A stretch of 64,000 nt of DNA from JBAZAX01 sp964568625 (GTDB taxonomy: Bacteria; Babelota; Babeliae; Babelales; RVW-14): contig CAZMQG010000002.1 of the NCBI GenBank assembly GCA_964568625.1, positions 55,703-119,702 of the forward strand, read 5' to 3'. Positions 36,030 through 45,734 of this stretch are shown here, one piece after another. The notes under the pieces are model-generated. The model did not search any database and was not told the DNA's origin. It saw only the letters and a list, made by a program, of their open reading frames with translations. Both the position numbers and the translations under genes were made by a program. Within the stretch, counting starts at the first letter, position 1, and each line of letters starts with the position of its first letter.

Positions 36030-39000
36030 TTATTTATCAAATTTTATACCAAGCGGTTTTTTCTCCTCAACCCTTGTTTCATTGGTTTGTTCATTTAGGT
36101 AAACAACTCTCTGTGGTTTGGCGAACTTAATTCCATTTTCCTTAAACGCTTTAACAATTTTTATTCTAAGGTCTGCTGCAATTGTCCAACTTTCTTTCAA
36201 TCTTTGGGTGCTGATGAATGCACGGCTCATAAAGTAAAGTGCGTCAGCTTCAATCTCTTCTAAACGGCAGATGCAGGCAGGAAGTTTAAGTATTGTGGGA
36301 TGGCTTTGCAGTATCTCAAGAGTAATTTTGCGTACCAGATCTGGGTCAGATTCATGTGTTACGCGAATGTAAATTTCAAATCCAATTGCGAATTTTCGAT
36401 GGCTCCAGTTGGTAATTTGTTTTGAAAGCAGCTCTTTGTTTGGAACAAATGTTGCAAAGTTACGCGAGTTAACAATCGTTGTTGTTCGGGCGGAGATTTT
36501 TTGTACTGTTCCTTCAATGTTATCTATTTGAATGTAATTTCCTATTTCAATTGGGCGTTCGATAAGTACAAAGAAGCCTGCCACAAAATCAGCAACAACA
36601 TCTTTAAGCGCAAAGCCCAAACCGATACCTAATAATCCACCAATTAGGAAGATGAATTGCTCGAGGTGAATGGATAAGAATCCCAGAAGCACTGCTATTA
36701 CTATGATTACATAGTGCAGTATTTTTGAGATGGTATTTTGTGTGCCAGGTTCTATGCGTAACATCTCAAATAATTTATTAAGAACAAATTTATCGAGTAA
36801 TGATGAGGTTAAAAATCCTGATAAAACAAATGTTGCCAATGTTATGAATTGAACAATTCCTAGCTTGTTATTAGCATCTCCAAATGGGATGACCCATGTT
36901 TCAGAAAGTAGTCTCCAGATCTCTGTTGTTGTGTAATTATATCCCCAGATGCGTGCAATGAAGAAGATATCAATAAAAAATAAGAATAGAAATGTTGCGA
37001 TGATTAATATTCCGTAATAAGTTTTGGCGTGTTCAAATTTATCTTTTATTTCGTCTTCGTCCTCAGTCATGAATAAAAATACCGAATAATTTCTGATATA
37101 ATTATGTGTTATGAATAATGCCCATAAGAGTGCGGCTGAAGCCGGAATTGCAAATGCCAGATACCAAGATAGATTGGCATATCCGACATATGGGTTACGT
37201 AAAATCAAGAGTCCCATTATGAAGAAAAATATTGGGTAGTAAAAATTTTCAATTTTTTTCTTAATCCATTCAAATAATGGATACCTTGTGTAAGGAAGTA
37301 ATTTAAAAAGGTCTTCTTTTGTGAATAAAAACAGTAAGATTAATAATAATATTAGCGAGTATCCGGCCATTAAAACATCACCAAGCCCCATTCTTGTATC
37401 ACTGTAAATCAAAAAAGCACTTCTAAATGGAAGAATGATGGAAGAAGAGTACATGAATGTACTGATTAGAACTAAAAATCTGTCCTGAATTGTTTCGGCA
37501 AAAAAAACAAAACTTAATTTTTTATTTAAATCTTTTAGCGTTGTGAGTAATTGTGTTGCCATAAAAACAAAGAATGGAATACAGATCAAATAGAAGAGTG
37601 CTGTGTAAAAAGGGATTGATAGAAATTGAGTTGTAAATACCTGATACTCAAGATTTATATATAGATATATTGAGATTATTGTGAATAGTAAGTTGTAGTA
37701 TTCCAGAATGAAATTCAAAAGGGTTGAGGAAATAGTATAAGTAATTCGCTTGGCTTGCTCAGACTTATGTTGAGATTTGTACTCAAATTTTTGATTGATT
37801 TTGATGAGCCACTTTTTGATTAAAATAAATGTGATTACAGCAAAAAGTATGAAAATAAACATGAATAAAAAATCAAAGAGACTAAACTCTTTTAATAAAG
37901 TAAAAATTGTTACTGGGCCCAGATGTGCAGGAACTCCCCAAAAGAGCTTTTTGGCAAAATCCTCAGCTTCAATTAACGAAGTTTTTAATGCTTCCGAAGA
38001 TATTGCTGTAGGTGTGCGCTTCCAAATACTCTGGGTTGTTGTGTATGATTCAAGGTCGGTAAGAATGAGATCGTAAAAGTTTAAAACACTTGTTTGTTGA
38101 TGGATTAGGTCAGAACATACAGCTAAAAAGTCTTGAGTTACTATTGAGAGGTCGCTTAGTATATGTCTTGACTCCTCAAGATTATTTATAATTGTTGTCA
38201 AGTACGAAGGTTGTTGATTGATTACGGCAGCTTTACTTCCATGCATTTTTTCTATTTTGGAGCTAATGCCTGATATTTGACGTTGCGTTTCAACCAAAGA
38301 ATTGACAGCCTCAATGCGTTTCTCTTTAAAGCTTTTTAGAGTGCTTGCTTCAAGCTCTTTTTGGGTTTTATATGTTGCGAGGTATTCTTTAACATTACCT
38401 TTTTCTGTTTTTAGTTTGTATCTTAATTCTAATATTTTGAACTGAAGCTCTTTAATTTTTAATCTTACATCAGCAACATCCTTTTTTGCGTCAAGCAGTA
38501 ATAATTCTCTTTCAATAAGGTCTTTAAGCGAAAGGGACTTTTGGAGCATTGATTTTGTAGTATGAATGTTATATGAATCTTTTTTATCTTTGGTTATGAG
38601 TTGTTTGATTTTGTCTTGAAGACTATTGATCTCGATATTTATTTTTTCTTTTTCGTATTTTTTAGGTTCGCGTAATTTATTTAACTCATTTTTTGTGTCA
38701 ATGGAGATATGCGTTTCTTTTTTTAGTTCTAATTTTGCAAATTCAACGTCTTTTGAATCAAGTAACAGTCGTTTCTCAATTATTTGCGAAATGTTTTTTT
38801 GATCATTAATTTTTAACTGCAAGAGTTCAAATTCAGATTCTTTAAGCTTTTCCTCTTCCGTCAGCTTTTCTATTTTTTGGTTTGAATATTTTATTCTTTC
38901 GTTTAATAAATTGATTTCATGATCAACTATTTCTGATTCAAGTTTAATTATATCTGTTGATATTTCTTCATCTTTGTCATGAGAATGTGTTTGATTGATG

Positions 39001-39635
39001 ATTTTATTACGTTCCTTTTCTTTTGCATCAAGTTGCTTTTGCAGGGATAACAAAGCTCCTTTTTCTGCCAAAATCTGTTTTTTAATATTTTCACGTTTTA
39101 GTTTTTCTGTTTCGATTTGTGCTATTTGTTCGGATGTTTTGATTTGTGCATCCTGAAATTCTTTCCATGTATAAATAGGTTTTGGTTGAATTTTGGGAGC
39201 CTGTAAATAATTTAAAATTTCTTTTAATATTTCAATTCGTTTTTCAATTATTGCTATTGTTTCTTGATTGACTTCTTGTAGATTTATAAGATTTTGTTTT
39301 CTAGCATTAAATGTTGATATTTTTTTATTCAAATATTCTATTTCACGTTCTGAAGCATGAGCTCCAATTTTTTGTATATCTGTGCCTTCAATTTGAATTT
39401 GTGCAAGGGCATTTGAGCTTTCTTTGTTTATTTCTCCGAGTCGACTTTTGACTTCACGTAGAAATACCTCCAGCTCGCTTATCTGCTTTTTACGCATTTC
39501 AGTATTGCTAAGAAAAGGGAGCGCGACGTTAGTTTTTTGGTCATACTGTTTTGTAATATTTAAAAATTGCATTGCATTTATTGAATGCAAAAAGCTTGCT
39601 AACAAAATAATGAGTATTTTGTTGTGTGTCTTCAT
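36030..39635 (-). CDS. Large MscS-family mechanosensitive channel (MscK-like)
   Basis: The protein is about 1200 residues long. I set the start at ATG 39635 because GGAG lies 6 bases upstream and a signal peptide follows (NKILIILLASFLHSINA); a TTG 12 bases earlier is less likely. Residues about 35-480 are a long charged periplasmic coiled coil. About eleven transmembrane segments follow (from about 590). The C-terminal MscS domain includes FLIGGLLGIGLGFALKDVVA, FVLIERPIEIGNYI, and FVPNKELLSKQITNWSHRKF. Such channels open under membrane tension and protect against osmotic shock. An unusually long coiled coil sets it apart from ordinary MscS. Confidence 0.9.
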   Translation of the reverse strand: MKTHNKILIILLASFLHSINAMQFLNITKQYDQKTNVALPFLSNTEMRKKQISELEVFLREVKSRLGEINKESSNALAQIQIEGTDIQKIGAHASEREIEYLNKKISTFNARKQNLINLQEVNQETIAIIEKRIEILKEILNYLQAPKIQPKPIYTWKEFQDAQIKTSEQIAQIETEKLKRENIKKQILAEKGALLSLQKQLDAKEKERNKIINQTHSHDKDEEISTDIIKLESEIVDHEINLLNERIKYSNQKIEKLTEEEKLKESEFELLQLKINDQKNISQIIEKRLLLDSKDVEFAKLELKKETHISIDTKNELNKLREPKKYEKEKINIEINSLQDKIKQLITKDKKDSYNIHTTKSMLQKSLSLKDLIERELLLLDAKKDVADVRLKIKELQFKILELRYKLKTEKGNVKEYLATYKTQKELEASTLKSFKEKRIEAVNSLVETQRQISGISSKIEKMHGSKAAVINQQPSYLTTIINNLEESRHILSDLSIVTQDFLAVCSDLIHQQTSVLNFYDLILTDLESYTTTQSIWKRTPTAISSEALKTSLIEAEDFAKKLFWGVPAHLGPVTIFTLLKEFSLFDFLFMFIFILFAVITFILIKKWLIKINQKFEYKSQHKSEQAKRITYTISSTLLNFILEYYNLLFTIISIYLYINLEYQVFTTQFLSIPFYTALFYLICIPFFVFMATQLLTTLKDLNKKLSFVFFAETIQDRFLVLISTFMYSSSIILPFRSAFLIYSDTRMGLGDVLMAGYSLILLLILLFLFTKEDLFKLLPYTRYPLFEWIKKKIENFYYPIFFFIMGLLILRNPYVGYANLSWYLAFAIPASAALLWALFITHNYIRNYSVFLFMTEDEDEIKDKFEHAKTYYGILIIATFLFLFFIDIFFIARIWGYNYTTTEIWRLLSETWVIPFGDANNKLGIVQFITLATFVLSGFLTSSLLDKFVLNKLFEMLRIEPGTQNTISKILHYVIIVIAVLLGFLSIHLEQFIFLIGGLLGIGLGFALKDVVADFVAGFFVLIERPIEIGNYIQIDNIEGTVQKISARTTTIVNSRNFATFVPNKELLSKQITNWSHRKFAIGFEIYIRVTHESDPDLVRKITLEILQSHPTILKLPACICRLEEIEADALYFMSRAFISTQRLKESWTIAADLRIKIVKAFKENGIKFAKPQRVVYLNEQTNETRVEEKKPLGIKFDK

Positions 39636-39651
39636 GATTATCTCCAATAAA

Positions 39652-40284
39652 TTATTGTTTATAGACGAATAATGTTGTTTTGAATAAGTGACTATTTGGA
39701 TGTATTTTTAAACTTTCCAAAATCCATTCGTCCAAATCTTTTTCTTGGCTTGGGCTTAGATGCTTTTCCAGAAATTCTACTTTTTGTTCTATGGAAAAGT
39801 CAACAAAAGTTGTCGTAAGCGTTTCATGTACTGCTAAATACCTCGAAATTGGGTCGTGAGAAAAAAAACCAAAAAGGCTAAATAATTTCGTTACAAAAAT
39901 TTTTTGAGTAAAATTTAAATATTTTGAATTTGGGACTTTTTGGTCAAAAAATAAAAAAAAGTGTTTTAAAAAAACAAAAATCTCGGGACATGGCTTATTG
40001 CTTGGAACAAAAAAATAACAAAGCTCTAAGATATGATGCATAAAAAAAATTGACTGATTTTCTGTTAAGTTTGGTGTGGCCAATATTTGTATATTTGATC
40101 CAAAAATAGTGTTATACGTTTTTTCTGTGTTAAATGATACAAGCATTCCTGGCCAAAGTTTAAAGCTATCATTAAATTTTTTGAATGACAGGTCGAATTT
40201 TCCTTCATGCATTGAAAGAATAGTGTTTTTAGATTTATTGGGTTGAAATCGTTTTAAAACAAAACCAACTTGTGATTGAATCAT
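39652..40284 (-). CDS. RecO-like protein (weak)
   Basis: This 210-residue cytoplasmic protein lies 16 bases upstream of the channel gene. The pattern of an N-terminal beta region (VGFVLKRFQPNKSKNTILSM) and a helical core (HHILELCYFFVPSNKPCPEI, FVFLKHFFLFFDQKV) recalls RecO, where a short OB fold is followed by a helical domain with PxxxFxxL. No zinc cysteines are visible. RecO would load RecA with RecR. The match is by pattern only; it may equally be an unknown lineage protein. Confidence 0.45.
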   Translation of the reverse strand: MIQSQVGFVLKRFQPNKSKNTILSMHEGKFDLSFKKFNDSFKLWPGMLVSFNTEKTYNTIFGSNIQILATPNLTENQSIFFMHHILELCYFFVPSNKPCPEIFVFLKHFFLFFDQKVPNSKYLNFTQKIFVTKLFSLFGFFSHDPISRYLAVHETLTTTFVDFSIEQKVEFLEKHLSPSQEKDLDEWILESLKIHPNSHLFKTTLFVYKQ

Positions 40285-40357
40285 TACGGCTCGTCCTACT
40301 TTAACTCGGTTCAGAATCTATAGTGTTAAATAAATAGCCTTAAAAACCAATTATAAC

Positions 40358-40397
40358 AAAAAACCACAGGACTGTAATTTACAATCCTGTGGTTTTT
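40358..40397. terminator. Strong bidirectional terminator
   Basis: AAAAACCACAGGA pairs with TCCTGTGGTTTTT around a short AT-rich loop, with A and T runs on both sides. It lies 24 bases after the stop of the Thr-rich exported protein gene and upstream of the RecO-like gene. Confidence 0.9.
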
Positions 40398-40420
40398 CAA
40401 ATTCACTTTACTGTTTTTAA

Positions 40421-41509
40421 CTAGCTAATTGACTCGTAAATTGATGCATTTGTCGCGATGGCTTCTACAACTTTTTGGGCAAGTGCAGCGTCAATCTTTG
40501 GTAATTTCCCATTGTTATCAACTAACTCTTTATTTAAGTGTTCAAATAATGACCATAAAATTTCAGGTGTTTGATCTTTGTGTTGATCCCAATCTTTTGC
40601 AAAAGCTATTAAAGCTGTGTTGCATTTTGTTGATTTGGTCCCAATTTTTGTTCCTATGAATTTAATAATTCTATATGTTAGTAGGCCGCCAATAATTGGT
40701 GCCGTAATGTATTTAATACTTCCTGCTCCAAAATTTAGTGAGGTATCTAAAGCTTTTGATTTTAGAGATTTGTTTTTCTTGGATTTTGTTGTTTCTGGTG
40801 TGGTTGTGGCTGTCGTAGATGAGGTTGAGGCTGTTGTTGTTGATGATGTCGCTGCTTCTGTGGTTAAATCACTTGTTGTGTTGGGTGCTAATTTTGTCAA
40901 AACTTTTTCTGCTAAAAATTTATATAGAATTGCGGCTGGCATTGATAAAAATTTTGCATTTTGGCTAATAAATTCGCCAATTTTTTCATAAGAATTTAGG
41001 TCGCCAATACTTGCTGCAAAGTAGTTATTAACGTATTGCCATTTTTCAGCTTCTGAAGTGTTGAGACTGTTTACAATTTGTTCATCCGTTCCAGTGGTTT
41101 CGTCTAATGGGAGAATTTGATCTATTAAATTATTTGCATTTTGAACAATGTTAATGACGTTTTGAGTAGTATCCAAAATATTTTGAGCATTTACGTTTGC
41201 ATTTTGTTGGGTTGCTGAGTTATGTGGGGTGGTTTTTGTGGTAGTATTATCCGTTGGAATAACTTGATTTACGAGATTGTTTGCTGTTTGCACCATATTA
41301 ACGACGTTGTTTATAGTATTTAAAATATTTTGTGGTTTGGGTTGTGATTTATCAATGTTACTTATATTTGGCTCTGTATCACTAGGTAGTATATTTGGCG
41401 TTTCTTGAACGATTTCTGGATTGATTTGTATATCTAAATTTTCCGTTCGTAATGCAAATTGTGTCGATATAAAAGTTATGCAGAGCAGAAGTTTGTTTAT
41501 GTTTTTCAT
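40421..41509 (-). CDS. Exported Asn/Thr-rich protein with internal duplication
   Basis: The start is placed at ATG 41509, preceded by GGGAT, giving a signal peptide (NINKLLLCITFISTQFA). Two copies of a segment of about 30 residues occur near 70 and 120 (QNILNTINNVVNMVQTANNL and QNILDTTQNVINIVQNANNL). A pure Thr/Ser/Ala stretch (ATSSTTTASTSSTTATTT) then separates it from a C-terminal part with a hydrophobic helix (YITAPIIGGLLTYRIIKFIG). The Thr-rich part looks like an extended linker, as in surface proteins. Function is unknown. Confidence 0.75.
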   Translation of the reverse strand: MKNINKLLLCITFISTQFALRTENLDIQINPEIVQETPNILPSDTEPNISNIDKSQPKPQNILNTINNVVNMVQTANNLVNQVIPTDNTTTKTTPHNSATQQNANVNAQNILDTTQNVINIVQNANNLIDQILPLDETTGTDEQIVNSLNTSEAEKWQYVNNYFAASIGDLNSYEKIGEFISQNAKFLSMPAAILYKFLAEKVLTKLAPNTTSDLTTEAATSSTTTASTSSTTATTTPETTKSKKNKSLKSKALDTSLNFGAGSIKYITAPIIGGLLTYRIIKFIGTKIGTKSTKCNTALIAFAKDWDQHKDQTPEILWSLFEHLNKELVDNNGKLPKIDAALAQKVVEAIATNASIYESIS

Positions 41510-41740
41510 GAAATATCCCTTTTTTAAAAACCACATTAACTTATTACTTCCTCAGGGTAGGTTAGCGAGGGACATGAAAAATTGTAAAGAAAATGTATTA
41601 ATTTCTTGGCAATATGGCTTAAATTAAGTTATATATTTTATATTTGTAAATTTTATTGACCAAGAAGTGGGTGATTTGGTTTAATGAGATAGGGGATAAC
41701 TGTATTCATTAATTACGCATCTTTTAGGGGGGATGGGCTA

Positions 41741-42871
41741 ATGAAGAGATTTGTAATTTTTACTATGATTTTTTCATACTTGTTTTGCATAAATTTGTTT
41801 GGATTTCATATAGATGGAGTGCATGCTTCAAACTATACCGTTCAACAAAAACAGATGCTTGTTGATTCAGGGGACAAATTTTTTGAAGCGGGAGTGATGT
41901 TGCCTTTTTCAAATGAGTTTGTTGCAACAAATCCATATAATTTGATGCAAGCGGCTCAGGATACATTGAATTTTATTCATCAAAATGCAAAAAAATCTAA
42001 TTGTTTAATTGTTCCACCGCATTTGTCACATGTTTTGACTGTAAAAAATATCGAAAACACTCTTGAATTTATAATTTCTACAATAAAACAGGACATGTCG
42101 TCCGGAAAGTTTAGAATTTTGAATCCGGATTTTTTAAATGAAAATTTTAATTTCATAAAATGGAATGCCGATCGACAAAGTGCTCTGAATAATGGGATAA
42201 ATCTTCCGTATGGAGGAATGTTACGGTTAACGAACTATGCCATTTTTTCTGTGCCCGGAAGTTACAAAAAAACTACACAATGTTGTTGTCCGTTATATCA
42301 AATTTTAGATAATCATATTTGCAAAAAATATTCGAAGCAGCAGATTTTGTCTGGAATTCTAAATCATCCTTCGAATAAAGGGAAGGCTAGACCGATTGTT
42401 TGGCTTTCACGTTCTGATTTTGAAGATTCTCTCATGCAGGGAACTGTGATTGTTAGAATGCCTGATGGAAAGGAGAGAGTTTTTAGAGCAAATCAGAGTA
42501 ATGGAATTGATTATGATAAAAATAATAAAGATCCATGGCTGCAGAAAAGATATTGGTATTTTAAGGAAGATAGAAGTTCGAAGTGGTCTGTTGAGCAGTT
42601 AAAAAAACGTTTAAAAAATAGGCAAAATGTTGTTTTCGCTGCGGATATATTCAATATTGGTCTTGGCAAAATTATTGCACTTAAGCATATAAATCCATTA
42701 ACTCAGAAGCATGAAATCAGGCTTGGTGTTGTAGCAGATACGGGTGGGGCATTTGTGAAAAATCTTTATCAGTTAGATTTTTTTGCCGGTATTTTTCAAA
42801 ACAGGCAGGATTTTACGAATCACATAAAGCATTTGCCAATACGTACAGAGGCTTATATTTTATATCGCTGA
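41741..42871 (+). CDS. Exported 3D-domain protein, MltA-like
   Basis: This 376-residue protein has a GGGGGGAT ribosome-binding site and a signal peptide (FVIFTMIFSYLFCINLFG). Near the C-terminus, LGVVADTGGAFVKNLYQLDFFAG carries the Asp-containing DTGGA and LDFFAG motifs of the 3D domain found in MltA lytic transglycosylases, which cleave peptidoglycan between MurNAc and GlcNAc. The middle contains VIVRMPDGKERVFRANQSNG and a CCC cluster. The N-terminal half matches nothing I know. The next gene, convergent, encodes a NagZ-NamZ fusion, which supports a role in cell-wall turnover. Confidence 0.65.
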   Translation: MKRFVIFTMIFSYLFCINLFGFHIDGVHASNYTVQQKQMLVDSGDKFFEAGVMLPFSNEFVATNPYNLMQAAQDTLNFIHQNAKKSNCLIVPPHLSHVLTVKNIENTLEFIISTIKQDMSSGKFRILNPDFLNENFNFIKWNADRQSALNNGINLPYGGMLRLTNYAIFSVPGSYKKTTQCCCPLYQILDNHICKKYSKQQILSGILNHPSNKGKARPIVWLSRSDFEDSLMQGTVIVRMPDGKERVFRANQSNGIDYDKNNKDPWLQKRYWYFKEDRSSKWSVEQLKKRLKNRQNVVFAADIFNIGLGKIIALKHINPLTQKHEIRLGVVADTGGAFVKNLYQLDFFAGIFQNRQDFTNHIKHLPIRTEAYILYR

Positions 42872-42884
42872 TTATTACTATTGA

Positions 42885-45623
42885 TTATTTGTTGTGTTTG
42901 TTTTTCAGTGCTTTTCGCATATTATCATCACCAGCAAGCATGTCGATAAGATATCTGTTGCCTGACTTTAACAATTCTGATTGTTTTGGATAAGTTTGAA
43001 ATAACTCTTTTATGATGGTTTGTGTCGTTAAAAATGGCTTAATTTTCTTGATATTGTGAATATGTAAAAAAACGCCATGGCACAGTGAATTTTTATGTTT
43101 TGGATTTTCGGCTTTGCCGGGAATTATTTTTGGGGTAAAATCGACCGGTTCAAAATATATTCCAGGCAAATTTTTCGCATTTAATTTGACTGCAAGCTTT
43201 TTAGCGTCCACCCAAGGAGCCCCTATTTGTTCAAAGGGATGAGTTGTTCCTCTGCCTTCTGAATAATTTGTGCCTTCGATAAAAACTGTTATTGGGTAAA
43301 CGTAAACTGATTCAATTGTGGGTAAGTTGGGGGATGGTTGGATAAAATTTGATGAAAAATAACTGTTTGTAGATTCAGGTGACTCAGGCATTTGGTCGCA
43401 GGTTAATACTGTTAATTCAGCGCCAATTTTTTTATTTATGTTCTTTGCGATTTGTCCAATTGTTGAACCGTGCCCAAACTGTGTTGGGACTTTGCCCAAA
43501 AAAGATTCAAATTCGGGATTTAACTTTGGTCCAAAGGCACCTAAAAATTTTATTGGATTTGGTCGTTCTAGAATTAATACTGGCAGATTACAATCTTTTG
43601 CAGCTTGTAGAGTTAAAGCCATTGTGCTTAGGTAAGTGTAACAGCGCACTCCGACTTCTTGAAAATCTATTATGAAAAGATCCAAATCTTTGAGCATGTC
43701 AGGGGTTGGGCATTTGGTTGCACCATGTAAAGAGTATACGGGACAGTCCCATTTGCTTGAGTTTTCTGATTTTATTTGAGCGCCGTCTTGTTGTGTTCCC
43801 ATAATTCCGTGTTCGGGTGCAAATAGGGCGCAAAGTTTTGAGTTATATTCTGAATTTTGCGTCCAGTTATATAAAAAATCTGGCAAAAATGTAGCAAAAT
43901 ATTGCTCGGTTTTATTATCTAAATTTACTACACTGCATTTGTGGCATAAAATTCCAAATTTTTTATTTTTTAAAAAAGCTTCGGGATTTTGGGCAAGTTT
44001 ATCTGCTCCTGTTAAAAGAGGCTTTGTGGTTAATCTACTTACTACCGCATTTAACATTGGGATATTAAAAGAGCCAAGTTCTATTATTTGAGACTGTGGC
44101 AAAATAAATTTTTCAGAAGGGTGTCCAAGTGATAAAACAACAATCTTGTTTGCATAAGGTTTTAACCTTTCTAGCCATTGAGTTTGTATTTTGTTCCAAA
44201 TTCCATCGCCATAAAAAAATGTTTGAACAAAAATATAATCAGCGCTGTTTGGTGTGCCGGAGTTTATAAATTCTTCGAGCTTGTCTAAGCTATTCTTGTT
44301 TTTGGGATCTAAAATAAACTCACGAAAGTTGATATTTGCTTTTTTTAAAAACGTGGCAAATTGTGTTTGAAGTTCTGAATTGCTACCAGTATCTACTGAG
44401 TTTACTAAAATTTCTGCAGGTCTAATTTTTGTGTAATCAACTGAGATTAAAACAGTATTCTTGTCAGAAAAATTCATAGAATTTATTTTTCTAGAGAGCG
44501 TTTTTTGTGCCAATTGACTTGCAACTTCTTTTTCATCTAAATTTAAAATTATTTTTTTTGCTTTTGTTAAGTCCCGTTTTAATTTAATAAGATTTTTTTT
44601 AGTAAAATTAGGATTAATTTTTTTTGACTTAATTTGGCTGTTAATTTTTGCAATTAAATTTATCTGTTTTTCAGGAGAGGCTGAATAAATTACAAGATCA
44701 AAGCCATTATTAATTGACTCAAGAACTGCGTTGCTTAAGTCTTGCCCATTATTATAAGCCTGCATTGCTATATCATCGGTCACTGTGATTAAGTTGGGGT
44801 TATATTGTTTCAGGTGCTTGATTACCTTGTCTGACCTGCTGGCTGGGGTTGCCCCAAATTGTTTGTACTGAGCATGGCCTATCATTATTATTGGTAAATT
44901 TTTTTGCAATGCTGCTATGAAAGGTTTTTCGTTGTGATCGAATTCTTGCTGCGTTGCATTTATTTCAATTTTGTTAAAGTGTGTATCACCTTTGCCAAGC
45001 ATTAATCCCGGATAATGTTTTATTACCGGCATTATTCCATGACTTATAAGTCCTTTGCAAAATGCGATTCCGCATTCACTAACAATTTCGGGCGTTGCGC
45101 CAAAGCAACGTGTTGCAAGAACCGGATTTTTTGGGTCAAACAGATCAAGACTTGGAGCAAAATCAACATTGATTCCAACTTCATTCATCTGTTGAGCTAT
45201 AAGCTGTGCAGCTAAAAAACAGTTGGATTTACCTGACTTTGCAAGATTGTAAGGAGATGGGATTGAGTTAAAACCTCCTGATTCGGTTGGTCGTGAAACT
45301 ATTCCACCTTCCCAGTCGATGCAGATTAAAAGTGGATAAATGCCTAATTTTTTGGCTTTTGATTGTAGAAAAGAACAAAGTTTTTTGGTTTGCAGTCTGT
45401 TTTTTACATGTGCTGGAATTAACATTACGCCGGCCGGTTGAGTTTTTTCTAGCCATGCGCCAAATTCTTTAAACGTTTGAAAATTGGGTAGTGTTAAAAT
45501 AAAAAATTGCCCTGATGGGCAATTAAGGTTCTTTTTTTCTGAATGTGGATATGTGGATAAAAAATTTGTGTATAAAAAACATGTTACTACTAAAATCGTT
45601 AATCTTTTTACATACAGTGGCAT
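42885..45623 (-). CDS. Exported NagZ-like (GH3) plus NamZ-like (DUF1343) fusion
   Basis: The start at ATG 45623 has GGAG upstream and gives a signal peptide (LTILVVTCFLYTNFLSTYP). The N-terminal half is a GH3 beta-N-acetylglucosaminidase of the NagZ type: IDWEGGIVSR, IKHYPGLMLGKGDTHF with the conserved His, and ITVTDDIAMQAY with the nucleophile Asp. The C-terminal third (from about 570) is an exo-N-acetylmuramidase (NamZ) domain: LFAPEHGIMG, DFQEVGVRCYTYLSTM, LERPNPIKFLG. The two activities in one chain could release GlcNAc and MurNAc in turn from peptidoglycan fragments. Most bacteria encode them separately. The length of about 912 fits the sum of both families. Confidence 0.9.
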   Translation of the reverse strand: MPLYVKRLTILVVTCFLYTNFLSTYPHSEKKNLNCPSGQFFILTLPNFQTFKEFGAWLEKTQPAGVMLIPAHVKNRLQTKKLCSFLQSKAKKLGIYPLLICIDWEGGIVSRPTESGGFNSIPSPYNLAKSGKSNCFLAAQLIAQQMNEVGINVDFAPSLDLFDPKNPVLATRCFGATPEIVSECGIAFCKGLISHGIMPVIKHYPGLMLGKGDTHFNKIEINATQQEFDHNEKPFIAALQKNLPIIMIGHAQYKQFGATPASRSDKVIKHLKQYNPNLITVTDDIAMQAYNNGQDLSNAVLESINNGFDLVIYSASPEKQINLIAKINSQIKSKKINPNFTKKNLIKLKRDLTKAKKIILNLDEKEVASQLAQKTLSRKINSMNFSDKNTVLISVDYTKIRPAEILVNSVDTGSNSELQTQFATFLKKANINFREFILDPKNKNSLDKLEEFINSGTPNSADYIFVQTFFYGDGIWNKIQTQWLERLKPYANKIVVLSLGHPSEKFILPQSQIIELGSFNIPMLNAVVSRLTTKPLLTGADKLAQNPEAFLKNKKFGILCHKCSVVNLDNKTEQYFATFLPDFLYNWTQNSEYNSKLCALFAPEHGIMGTQQDGAQIKSENSSKWDCPVYSLHGATKCPTPDMLKDLDLFIIDFQEVGVRCYTYLSTMALTLQAAKDCNLPVLILERPNPIKFLGAFGPKLNPEFESFLGKVPTQFGHGSTIGQIAKNINKKIGAELTVLTCDQMPESPESTNSYFSSNFIQPSPNLPTIESVYVYPITVFIEGTNYSEGRGTTHPFEQIGAPWVDAKKLAVKLNAKNLPGIYFEPVDFTPKIIPGKAENPKHKNSLCHGVFLHIHNIKKIKPFLTTQTIIKELFQTYPKQSELLKSGNRYLIDMLAGDDNMRKALKNKHNK

Positions 45624-45734
45624 TACCAACTCCTTACAATTTATTAGCCATTCTGGCTTTATTTTCGTCTTACGTGGGTAGGCCAGAATTAAAAATCTAT
45701 GGAAGTAATATCTATGTATATAAATTTAGTTATC

